Source: Aureispira anguillae (GTDB lineage Bacteria > Bacteroidota > Bacteroidia > Chitinophagales > Saprospiraceae). From it: a DNA stretch of 64,000 bases. The stretch spans positions 651,501 to 715,500 of the forward strand of contig NZ_AP026867.1 of the NCBI RefSeq assembly GCF_026000115.1, written 5' to 3'. Below, in pieces: positions 39,650 through 48,700 of the stretch. The notes under the pieces were generated by a model. The model was not told where the DNA came from, ran no database searches, and saw nothing but the letters and a program-made list of their open reading frames with translations. Made by a program: the position numbers and the translations under genes. Position 1 is the stretch's first letter, and each line of letters starts with the position of its first letter.

Positions 39650-40867
39650 TCAGTTTTGCAGCCTATAATAACCACACTTTAAATAAGCTCCCTCTGGAAA
39701 ACCAATAGGGTGGTCTACATCATGGTAGGTTTTTTCTTGAATTTGGAATGCTCGACCACTTGATTTGAGGCTACTTTCTACGCTTTCAAAAAAGTCAATT
39801 GCTTTGATGCGTGCTGTACAAGAAGCCAAGACCAATAAGCCTCCTTTTTTGACCAATTGGCAGCCTAGTGCAGCCAATCTTTTGTAACTATTTTTTGCGC
39901 CTTCTACTTCTGTTTCTTTTTTTGCAAAGGAGGGAGGATCAATGATTACAATATCAAATAGTTTCCTTTTTTGAATCAATTCTTCCAAGCCTTTAAATGC
40001 ATCAACGGCTAAAGTAATGTGTTGACCAGTGTGAGGATTGAGCGCTGCATTTTGTTGTGCCATTTCGAGGGCTTTAGCACTAATATCAATGCTGACAACC
40101 TCTGTCGCACCTTTGGCTAGTGCATGAACGGAGAATCCACCCGCATAGGCAAATACATCCAATACTTTTTTCCCTTTAGAGCGGTTGCCTATTTTTAGTC
40201 GATTGTGGCGATGATCCAAGAAATACCCCGTTTTGTGACCATGAATAACATTAGCCGAAAAGGCAATGCCATGCTCTTTAAATACCACTACTTCATCCTT
40301 TAGTTGACCATATAAAACTTGACCATCACTAACCCCTAGCTCCTGAGCAACCTGTTGCAGGGAACGACTCAAGCGCAAGACCATGGTTTGACATTGGCTG
40401 ATACGCAATAAAATGGGTAAAATATCCTTTAAATAAGGCAACCAAATTGCGGAATAAAGCTTGACAACAATAATATCTTTATAAACATCTGCAACCAAAC
40501 TTGGGAGACCATCATTCTCTCCATAAATTAGGCGGTAACTATTGGTATCTGTCGCTAATAAGCTAGCTCGTTTTTGGTAAGCTGCTTGAATTTTTTGCTC
40601 AAACCAATCTGAATTAATCACCGCAGACTTATGGAATTGCAGGACTTTAATTCGAATAGGAGAATCTGGGTCATAGAGACCACAAGCCAAAAATTTATTC
40701 TTTTTGTTGTCGTAAATAATTGCCAGATCACCAGCCTTTCCTGCTGCGCTTTGTTTGGTAATTCCCCCTTCAAAAACCCAAGGGTGTCCCTTTTTGACCA
40801 TGCGTTGAGCTGCAGGCTTAAGTTTTATTGCTAAACGTTGAATATGTTGTACTGGAAATATGGTCAT
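39650..40867 (-). CDS. RlmI-like class I rRNA methyltransferase (PUA + SAM domain)
   Basis: 405 aa. N-terminal PUA domain (about 12-95, with MVKKGHPWVFEGGI), a linking EEHGV/GIAFSANV region, and a SAM-dependent methyltransferase domain: VLDVFAYAGGFSVHALAKGA (motif I) and IVIIDPPSFAKKE (motif IV, carrying the DPPSF pattern). This matches the RlmI family that makes m5C1962 of 23S rRNA. However, the cysteine that serves as nucleophile in motif VI should be checked; LVLASCTARI near 355 is a good candidate. A cytoplasmic protein. Confidence 0.9.
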   Translation of the reverse strand: MTIFPVQHIQRLAIKLKPAAQRMVKKGHPWVFEGGITKQSAAGKAGDLAIIYDNKKNKFLACGLYDPDSPIRIKVLQFHKSAVINSDWFEQKIQAAYQKRASLLATDTNSYRLIYGENDGLPSLVADVYKDIIVVKLYSAIWLPYLKDILPILLRISQCQTMVLRLSRSLQQVAQELGVSDGQVLYGQLKDEVVVFKEHGIAFSANVIHGHKTGYFLDHRHNRLKIGNRSKGKKVLDVFAYAGGFSVHALAKGATEVVSIDISAKALEMAQQNAALNPHTGQHITLAVDAFKGLEELIQKRKLFDIVIIDPPSFAKKETEVEGAKNSYKRLAALGCQLVKKGGLLVLASCTARIKAIDFFESVESSLKSSGRAFQIQEKTYHDVDHPIGFPEGAYLKCGYYRLQN

Positions 40868-40938
40868 GTTAAACTATAAATTCTTGCTAAAAATAAAATT
40901 GTTGCAGCGAAATTATCATTTTTAAAGAACAACCTTGC

Positions 40939-42237
40939 TTAATTTACTTTTTTTATAGCAGATTTTATAGCTTCATAAGAAGAGGTAGAAAAGGTTAGAT
41001 TATCAATAACACCATCCGAAGAATTGGCTTGGGTAGAAGCCATCAGAGGTTGCTTATTTTTTTCGCCAAAGGCAATGATTTGTATGGCTTCATTTTTGGG
41101 CAATCCCAAAAAACTAATTTTATTCCCTATTCGTTTACCTTTTAGAATAATTTTGGAGCGATTGAGCATGATTTTTACCTCTGCCAAAAAATTGGGCTCA
41201 ACATTGATTACTAAATCTACAGAAGTAGGTTGTTCTAAGGCTTGAGCTGCTGCAATCCAACCCAATTTACGAATGTTAAAAATATGGTATTTGAACTCCA
41301 AATCATCAATATGATCAATCTTCTCCGCTATGAGTTCAGGATAATCTTGCCCTAAAATCTGCAAATAATTTAAATCTTCTTTGTATTTAGGTTCTGCTTG
41401 ATGTACATGAAAAACGTATTGACAATGAGTGTTAACAGCCTCGCCTTTTTCATTGATATAGGGTTTGCAAGATGGATAGTGCTGCATCTTAGCAAGTATC
41501 TTTTCTTGAAAATCGGTGCTTATTTTTTCTTCAAAAAAGACTTCTTTTATTGCTCCTGTAGGACTAATCGTATAATTGAGGTGTAAATGTTGTTGTTGTT
41601 TCCACAATTCTAGCTCCTCTTCTTTGGTGATTTCAAGGTTTGATTTTTCCCAAGCCTCAATCAAATCACCATTCGCAAAATGTTCCTCTTTGTAAGAACC
41701 TATTTTTAGGATGTGATTGAACAACTTAGGTTGATCAAACTTTAGCGGAGTCCAAGCTTGAGGCTGCCCACTCCATAAACTAATTTTGGGTGCTTTGGGA
41801 ATGCGTTTAAAATGGACTCGAAGATCGTGGTTGGGAGACAAAGAAAGCTGATTGATTCCTTGTTTCGCCTCTAAATGAATGATTTTACTTGCGATCAATA
41901 GTTGATTATCAGAGCTTGTATTGGATATGTTTTGAGCTAAGGTTTCGGAAGGCTTGGTATATTCCTTTAAGTATAAATCTAGCACCGTATTGCTTCCTCT
42001 TGCAATAAATGCCTTGGCTGGAACATAGACCATGATCCCTGTTTTTCCAAATAATAAGGTATCTCTACTGTTGTCAATTGTAAATAAAGTCGGTTGTATG
42101 TCAATCGAAGCATAAGAAAATGGAATCAATGGATTGCCACTGCCATCTGGTTGATTGCCATTGGAGGACCCCTTTTTATCCTTGCAAGAAAGGACTAAAA
42201 AGTTTAAAGATAATAGAATGAAAATAATATTTTTCAT
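40939..42237 (-). CDS. Lipoprotein with a TonB-C-like segment, function unknown
   Basis: 432 aa. Lipobox VLSC, Cys18. An acidic/Asn linker follows, then a beta-rich domain beginning FTIDNSRDTLLFGKTGIMVYVPAKAF that is frequent in Bacteroidota lipoproteins. Near residues 240-285 a stretch (FQEKILAKMQHYPSCKPYINEKGE ... YVFHV) has the rhythm of the TonB C-terminal domain (basic-aromatic-Pro-x-x-G-x-x-V-x-x-x-v-F). The C-terminus has a third beta domain (VDLVINVEPNFLAEVKIML). I cannot assign a function. It could be an envelope carrier or an energy-coupling related protein; the TonB likeness is weak. Confidence 0.65.
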   Translation of the reverse strand: MKNIIFILLSLNFLVLSCKDKKGSSNGNQPDGSGNPLIPFSYASIDIQPTLFTIDNSRDTLLFGKTGIMVYVPAKAFIARGSNTVLDLYLKEYTKPSETLAQNISNTSSDNQLLIASKIIHLEAKQGINQLSLSPNHDLRVHFKRIPKAPKISLWSGQPQAWTPLKFDQPKLFNHILKIGSYKEEHFANGDLIEAWEKSNLEITKEEELELWKQQQHLHLNYTISPTGAIKEVFFEEKISTDFQEKILAKMQHYPSCKPYINEKGEAVNTHCQYVFHVHQAEPKYKEDLNYLQILGQDYPELIAEKIDHIDDLEFKYHIFNIRKLGWIAAAQALEQPTSVDLVINVEPNFLAEVKIMLNRSKIILKGKRIGNKISFLGLPKNEAIQIIAFGEKNKQPLMASTQANSSDGVIDNLTFSTSSYEAIKSAIKKVN

Positions 42238-42324
42238 AATGTTTTGTGTTGATTTAGATAGTGTAGTAGGCTATCTAATACAAATAGAATGCTAAAAAAT
42301 TACAAATGACCAAAATTTAAAGGA

Positions 42325-42350
42325 TAAAAAAGCGTATAGTTTTATACGCT
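42325..42350 (-). terminator. Intrinsic terminator downstream of the YkgJ-type gene
   Basis: On the minus strand the stem agcgtata / tatacgct with a 4-nt loop is followed by six Ts, directly downstream of the gene ending at 42363. Confidence 0.88.
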
Positions 42351-42362
42351 GAGGCTTGTTAT

Positions 42363-42854
42363 TCAGACAGGAATGCCTTTTTTTAGTGCTTCTAAAATGT
42401 GAAAGGTAGCAGGGCAATACAATGCATTTTTAGCATGATAGGTTAAATTTTTTGAAAAGTTGACATCAGTATGCGGATATTCTCGGCAAGCTTTGGGTCT
42501 AAATTCGTAGATGGTACATTTGTTGTCCTCTAATAAAAAAGGGCAGGGGGTCTGTTTCATTACAGTATCCTGATCTTCATCTACAGTTAAATATTCTTGC
42601 TCAAAATCAGCCAAGGATAACCCTAGTTTTTTAGCAATTCGTTGTGCATCTGTTTTGTTGACAATAGGAGGAAGCCCAGTACAACAACCTGCACAATCTA
42701 AACAATCGATTTTTTGGAATACCGTTTCATGAACACTTGCGGCAAAGCGGTCTAGGTGTTTGCCTCGATGTTGCTGAAGTTTATTGACAAATTTCTTGAT
42801 GGCTTTTTTAGAATGTTCTTTTTTGTTTTTCCAAATTTGAATATAATCTTCCAT
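42363..42854 (-). CDS. YkgJ family cysteine-cluster protein
   Basis: About 163 aa from the ATG at 42854 (MEDYIQIW). The open frame extends upstream to 42881, but the added residues are hydrophobic/aromatic and unlikely to be translated. The cysteine cluster CLDCAGCC corresponds to C-x2-C-x2-CC in the extended numbering (60, 63, 66, 67). A second cluster is CPFLLEDNKCTIYEFRPKACREYP. These form the zinc/iron-binding UPF0153 signature. Proteins of this family are cytoplasmic and of uncertain function. The N-terminal helix (KNKKEHSKKAIKKFVNKLQQHRG) is strongly basic. Confidence 0.85.
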   Translation of the reverse strand: MEDYIQIWKNKKEHSKKAIKKFVNKLQQHRGKHLDRFAASVHETVFQKIDCLDCAGCCTGLPPIVNKTDAQRIAKKLGLSLADFEQEYLTVDEDQDTVMKQTPCPFLLEDNKCTIYEFRPKACREYPHTDVNFSKNLTYHAKNALYCPATFHILEALKKGIPV

Positions 42855-43036
42855 ATAAAAATTATAATACGATTGTAGCAACAGCTCCCAAAAGGGGCTA
42901 ACGAAGCTAAATGAGTAGATGAATGAGTGCTAAAGTGCAAAGAGTTAAAATTAGAAGCTAGCAAGTTATTACTTTCTGATAAATACTTCGTAATTTTTCG
43001 AATTCAAATACATTTTTATCACTGATATTTTATGAT

Positions 43037-44266
43037 ATGCGTGTACTCTTTTTTGTTGTAGGAATCTTATCTCAATTGCCCTTAGGTTGGCACTTTTATG
43101 CTCAAAGTAATGAACCAACTCATGGTCAACTAGAAGAATTTAACCATGATATTGTACCAGCCGCAGATCAATTTTACAAGTATTATCATTTTATCAAAGA
43201 CAAACGTTTGGGGTTAGTGGTCAATCATACCTCTATGGTTGGCAAAACGCACTTGGTGGATACTTTACTCAAAATGAATTGCCAAATTCAAAAAATATTC
43301 GCTCCCGAACACGGTTTTCGTGGGCAAGCTGATGCAGGGGAAAAACTCAAAGATGGGGTAGATGGATTAACAGGAATTCCTATTGTTTCTTTATATGGAA
43401 AAAATAAAAAGCCTAGTGCAGAGCAGTTTGAAAATTTAGATTTGGTGATCTTTGATGTACAAGATGTGGGTGCTCGATTTTATACCTATACTTCAACCAT
43501 GACTTATGTAATGGAAACCTGTGCAAAAAACAAGGTGCCTTTACTCATATTGGATCGCCCTAATCCCAATGGGCATTACGTAGATGGTCCTATTTTGGAA
43601 GCTACCGAAAAAACATTTGTTGGCCTGCACCCCGTTCCTATTGTTCATGGTTTGACGGTGGCAGAATACGCTAGAATGATTAATGAAGAAGGCTGGTTAG
43701 AAAACGGTATAAAATGCGAATTGTACCACGTTGAATGTTTGAATTATAACCACAGTAAATTTTATAAATTGCCTGTTAAACCTTCCCCAAATTTGCCCAA
43801 TATGAAGAGCATTTATTTGTATCCTTCATTGTGTTGGTTTGAAGGAACAACGGTTAGTGTTGGGCGGGGAACGACCAAGCAATTTCAGGTTTATGGGCAT
43901 CCTGCTTGTTCTAAAAGCGAGTTTACTTTTAAACCTATTTCTAGAGCTGGTGCAAAATATCCCAAGCATAAAGGGGAGCAATGTAAAGGTTATGATTTGA
44001 GTGTTTTGTCCATTCAAGACCTTCAAAAAAAGAAAGGGTTAAATCTAACCTATTTAGTTCACTTTTATAACAGTTTGGATGCTAAAACTCAAAGTTCCTT
44101 TTTTAATAAGAACAATTTCTTTGATAAATTAGCAGGAACTCCAACACTTCAGCATCAACTCAAAGAAGGAAAGAGTATTGTCGAGATTCAAAAAAGCTGG
44201 CAAAAAGACTTAAAAGCCTACAAAAAACTCAGAAAAAAGTACCTACTCTACAAGGATTTTGAATAG
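43037..44266 (+). CDS. NamZ-like exo-beta-N-acetylmuramidase (DUF1343)
   Basis: 409 aa with an N-terminal signal peptide (VGILSQLPLGWHFYAQS). The DUF1343/NamZ core follows: KRLGLVVNHTSMVG, KIFAPEHGFRGQADAGEK, VSLYGKNKKPSAEQF, LVIFDVQDVGARFYTYTSTMTYVME, and LDRPNPNG. The EHGF and DVQDVG motifs hold the residues seen as active site in the family. Family members remove N-acetylmuramic acid from the non-reducing end of peptidoglycan fragments and support wall recycling. Alone in its unit; upstream is a divergent gene, downstream an inserted element. Confidence 0.92.
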   Translation: MRVLFFVVGILSQLPLGWHFYAQSNEPTHGQLEEFNHDIVPAADQFYKYYHFIKDKRLGLVVNHTSMVGKTHLVDTLLKMNCQIQKIFAPEHGFRGQADAGEKLKDGVDGLTGIPIVSLYGKNKKPSAEQFENLDLVIFDVQDVGARFYTYTSTMTYVMETCAKNKVPLLILDRPNPNGHYVDGPILEATEKTFVGLHPVPIVHGLTVAEYARMINEEGWLENGIKCELYHVECLNYNHSKFYKLPVKPSPNLPNMKSIYLYPSLCWFEGTTVSVGRGTTKQFQVYGHPACSKSEFTFKPISRAGAKYPKHKGEQCKGYDLSVLSIQDLQKKKGLNLTYLVHFYNSLDAKTQSSFFNKNNFFDKLAGTPTLQHQLKEGKSIVEIQKSWQKDLKAYKKLRKKYLLYKDFE

Positions 44267-44282
44267 AGTAACTTACATACTA

Positions 44283-44469
44283 CTCTACCCGATGGTTTTT
44301 AAAATTTAACAGCATGGGCTTTTCTAGCCATATCTTAGACGCTAGGTCGTTTCACTCTTAGATATTATCCCAATTAAGTTGTAATTGGGATAATATCTAA
44401 TTTCTAAGCGATCTAAAAATAGATAAAAGCTGCCCCAATTTTAATTTTCACAAAAAACATCGGGTAGAG
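44283..44469. mobile_element. 187-bp MITE-like element with terminal inverted repeats and flanking 14-bp direct repeats
   Basis: Termini ctctacccgatg (44283-44294) and catcgggtagag (44458-44469) are perfect 12-bp inverted repeats. Beyond them the two halves keep partial complementarity. The centre is a perfect 19-bp stem (44358-44376 with 44382-44400) around a 5-nt loop. Both sides are flanked by aacttacatactac (44270-44283 and 44470-44483; one base overlaps the inverted repeat), exactly 200 bp apart. The element has no coding capacity and sits between convergent genes. The direct repeats may be a target-site duplication. The inner stem could also act as a bidirectional terminator. Confidence 0.75.
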
Positions 44470-44496
44470 AACTTACATACTACAAGATCACCAAAG

Positions 44497-44949
44497 CTAA
44501 ACGCCAAATTGTTCCAAATGGTGGTTGTGATGTTTGTAGATTGCCCAATTGCGTTCCTCCAAAGACATCGTACCAAACAAACTATGTTCTACGCTATTTT
44601 TATTTTGTACAAAGGCTTCTAAAGACGCTAAAAAGCGCTTTTTTTCAAGCTCAAAATCCTTTTGATCGCTAATGATATATTGTTGATGCGTCTGCAAATT
44701 CTTGGGGTAGGGCTTGTCACTTAACACCGACTTTTTGATAAAACCTTTGAATAATTTGATGAAAAAAGGTGTTTTTTGAAGCGGCTTGCCATTACAAGCT
44801 TCTTGCACCTCTAAGCAGTGCGCTAACATCTGCGCCGCATTCATGGTTCCCCAAATTGGTTGACTATTGGCTTTTAATTGATGCACTCGATTCAAAAAAA
44901 CTTGATAGTCGGTCTCCTCAAAAAGGTTAGGTTTTATTGTTGTTGCCAT
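44497..44949 (-). CDS. DinB-like DUF1569 domain protein
   Basis: About 150 aa from the ATG at 44949 (MATTIKPNLF). The frame is open to 45003 but the extra residues (including CKTK) look like leader. A four-helix DinB-like domain of the DUF1569 family follows: WGTMNAAQMLAHCLEVQEA, KLFKGFIKKSVLSDKP, FELEKKRFLASLEAFV and NWAIYKHHNHHLEQFG. The His residues in AHC and KHHNHH are positioned as the metal triad of DinB folds. Function unknown. The stop lies 13 bp from the right repeat of the MITE-like element. Confidence 0.8.
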   Translation of the reverse strand: MATTIKPNLFEETDYQVFLNRVHQLKANSQPIWGTMNAAQMLAHCLEVQEACNGKPLQKTPFFIKLFKGFIKKSVLSDKPYPKNLQTHQQYIISDQKDFELEKKRFLASLEAFVQNKNSVEHSLFGTMSLEERNWAIYKHHNHHLEQFGV

Positions 44950-45784
44950 GATCATTTTTGTTTTGCATTTTTGTTGGATATCCCATAAACCAAAGGTAGG
45001 CAAAATAATGGAATGCTCTAATCTTAGTTTTGTGTTTTTGCAATAGGAGATAGCCTATATAGCACTCTATTTGAATGCAATAGTAGGAAATATATGCGCT
45101 GAAAATTTTAAAATTTTTAATTAATAAAAAATTAAATAGGTGTTCAAAAGTAGTCTATAAAAAAAACATTCAAACACTTATTTAAACTATTTATAGAACT
45201 ACTTATTGCCTATAAAAACTAAAAATTGTCATTTTAAGTTAGTACAAAAATAATTTTATTGGAGAACGGGGAATGTAATGTTATTTTTTAAGTTGGGCTA
45301 AAAACATATTTTGACACTAAAAGTTAGTGTTTTATCTATTTTTTCTATAATTTTGTTAAAGCAAGACAGTTCAACTTAATTGCCGAATAGTTCCCACCTA
45401 TTTTAGACTTATACAAGAAAAAATAACTCCATTAATAAGAATTATGGAGGTGAAATTTTAGTGTGATAATATCTTAGTTATCAGTGTTTTCTTTGTGTTT
45501 TTTTTGAAATAAGAATCTGTTTGATATAGGTTTAATATCAAACCTGTTTTGCGTTTGATACTTTTAGAAGAAAGCTGTATTTATTGGGATTTTGATACTT
45601 TATTTTTTATCCAAAAATAAAATCCAATTTTATGTTATTCTTATTTTTAAGTATTTTATGCGCTTATGTTACGTATACATCGCCACATTTCATTGGATTC
45701 ATTTACTAATAGGTAGATTGGATAAGATGAATAGTCTAATGAATATCTTATTGGATATTACCTCTTCTTAAAAAAACGTACAAA
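44950..45784. other. Long AT-rich upstream region of the SprB-repeat gene
   Basis: 835 bp. A terminator-like hairpin acactaa-aag-ttagtgt plus Ts lies at 45314-45334 on the plus strand. Two small palindromes follow: ctccat / atggag near 45428-45455 and aggttt-aatatc-aaacct near 45532-45550. No gene on either strand is convincing. A long leader or regulatory region for the 8.6-kb gene downstream is possible; no clear promoter was identified. Confidence 0.45.
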
Positions 45785-48700
45785 ATGATGAGATTATCTT
45801 TAATGCTCGCCTTTTTGTTTGTCACAGTAATTGTTACTCATGGTCAGTTGTCCGTCCAAAAAGGATTTACAGCTCAACAATTGGGGAATAATTTAGCAGG
45901 GGCAAACATTAACATTATTAATCCGTCCATTGTTGGAGATACAAGCCAGTATGGTTTGTTTAATTTCACGGGTACAGGCTTAGGACTGTCCTCAGGAGTG
46001 ATTTTATCTACAGGAGACATCAATGATGCTGTAGGACCAAATGTCAATGGAGGAACTTCTACTGCTTATAATTTGCCAGGAGATCCTGATTTGGCAGCCT
46101 TGGCTGGATTTGCTACTCAGGATGCGGTTGTTTTTGAATTTGAATTTGAGGTACAAGGAGATGAACTAGAATTTAACTTTGTATTCTTATCGGAAGAATA
46201 TAATGAATTTGTAAACACTGGGTTTAATGATGTATTTGCTTTTTACATTAGTGGGCCAGGGATTACAGGACAAGAAAACTTGGCTGTAGTGCCAGGGACG
46301 ACTACCCCTGTAACGATCAACAGTATTAATAATGGTTCATTTTGGCAATTTTACAATGACAATACAGCAGCTACTGTAAATGTCGAATTTGATGGCTTTA
46401 CAACCTTGATGAAAGCAAGGAGAACCAATTTAACACCTTGCGGTGTTTATAAATTATCCCTGCGTATTGCAGATGGCTCAGACGATCGACTAGATTCGGG
46501 GGTATTATTGCAAGAAAATTCATTGGTTTCCAATAGTATTGCTGTAAATTCAACAACAGTAAGTACAGATACAACGGCTTTGGAAGGCTGTATTCCTGCA
46601 CGATTTACATTTAATCTAGGAGCAACAGCTACTACAGACTTAAATATTCCAATTCGTCTAGGAGGAACAGCCTTGAATGGGGTAGATTATTCTTTTATTG
46701 ATTCTATTATTACAATCCCTGCGGGGCAAACATCTTCTACTCTAATTGTAAATGCACTCGCAGATGGAATAACAGAAGGTAGAGAAACAATTGAACTCTA
46801 TTATAGTCCTTCTTCTTGTGCTCCAGAAGATACAGTTTTGTTGTACATTGATGATGCTACTTCTATTACTTTTGATGCTTTAGGGACAAATTTAACCTGT
46901 AATGGAAATGCATCTGGCTCCATTGGAGTAAATATAACGGGAGGAGCGCCTCCTTATAATGTCACTTATATTGATACTGCAACAGGAGTATCCAATACCA
47001 TTCCTGCAACCGCTTTGCCTATTACTGGCTTGGATGCAACCTCTTATTTGCTGAGAATTTCGGATCAATACGGCTGTACTGCTGATGCGATAGTTGTCGG
47101 GGGCAATTTTAATGCAGGACAAACCTTTTTGCCTGATGGAACGGGAGCCTCTTATACTTCAGATATTACCATTAGTGGTTTTAATGCAGGGCAAACCCTA
47201 AACTCAATCCAACAAATTAACTCCATTTGCGCTACAATGGAACACTCTTATGCGAGTGATTTGACCATTGAATTGGTTGCGCCAAGTGGTCAGTCTATCC
47301 AATTAAAGAATGTGGGAACAACAGGTTCTGGAGTAAATACTTGCGATCTTGGAGAGCCGATTGCTTCAGGTCCTACTGATAACTGGAGTACTTCTAATAC
47401 AAATCCTGGCGTGGGGTATCAATATTGTTGGACAAATTCACCAACTTATGCCACTATGAATGATATGGTTTCTACTACTCCTCCTGGACCACCGCCATCT
47501 CATACCTTTACTACATTGGCAGGTAACTCTTATACCGATTATTATTTGCCAGCAGGCTCTTATGCCCCTCGCCAATCTTTCTTTGGTTTATTGGGGACTA
47601 ATTTGAATGGCAACTGGACCTTGAGAGTAACCGATAATTTTTCTCAAGACAACGGATATATTTTTGATTGGTCAATTAGTTTACAAACTGATTTGCCAGA
47701 TTCTATTGTAACGTTGACAGAACCACCTGCGCCACTTATCTCTCACACCGCTACAAACCCTGGCTGTGGCTTGTCAGATGGTGCTATTGATTTAACGACT
47801 ACAGGAAACCATGCTCCATTTACCTTTGCATGGTCAAATGGGGCTACGGTAGAAGATATTTCAGGTCTGCCAGCAGGCTCTTATAACGTGACAATAACAG
47901 ACACGATGAGTTGTACATTTAATTATACCGTCAACTTATCCAATACAGGCTCTGTTGCTATTAGTGCTAATCTTACCCATGAAACTTGTGAAGGGGCGAA
48001 CAACGGAGCCATTGATCTTTCGGTAGGAGCAGGTGCATTTACCTACAATTGGTCCAATGGTACAACCAATGAAGATTTATCAAATCTAGCTCCTGGTACT
48101 TATACCGTAACGGTTTCAGATGGTAGCTGTATAGGAGTGGAAAGTTATACCATCAATGCTGCTGCTGCAATTGTTATAACTTCGTCGATCACCAATGAAA
48201 ATTGTGGAGATCAAGAAGGAATTATTAACATCTCTTTACAAGGAGGGATGCATCCTTTTACTTATGCTTGGTCGAATGGAGAAACCAATCAAAATATTGA
48301 TGATTTACAACAAGGAAATTATTATGTAACGGTTACAGATGCGAACAACTGTACAAAAGTAGATTCTTTTACAGTAATTAATTTAGTTGGTAATTGTGTT
48401 CCTAGTTGTGATTTAGACATTACTAGTTTTCTGGTTGCCAATGAAAACTGTGCAGATGGGACAGGATCTATCGACATTACTGTTTTCACAACAAGTGGTC
48501 CAATCACTTATAATTGGTCGAATGGTGCTACTTCTCAAGACCTTTCAGGTCTATCAGCAGGTACTTATGCGGTTACCGTAACGGATGCTATTAGTTGTAC
48601 AGACACGATGAGTTTTACAATTATCAATCAAACAAGCGGAATTAGCATCACTGCTATGAATGTAACCAATGAATATTGTGGCAATGCTGCTGGAGCAATT

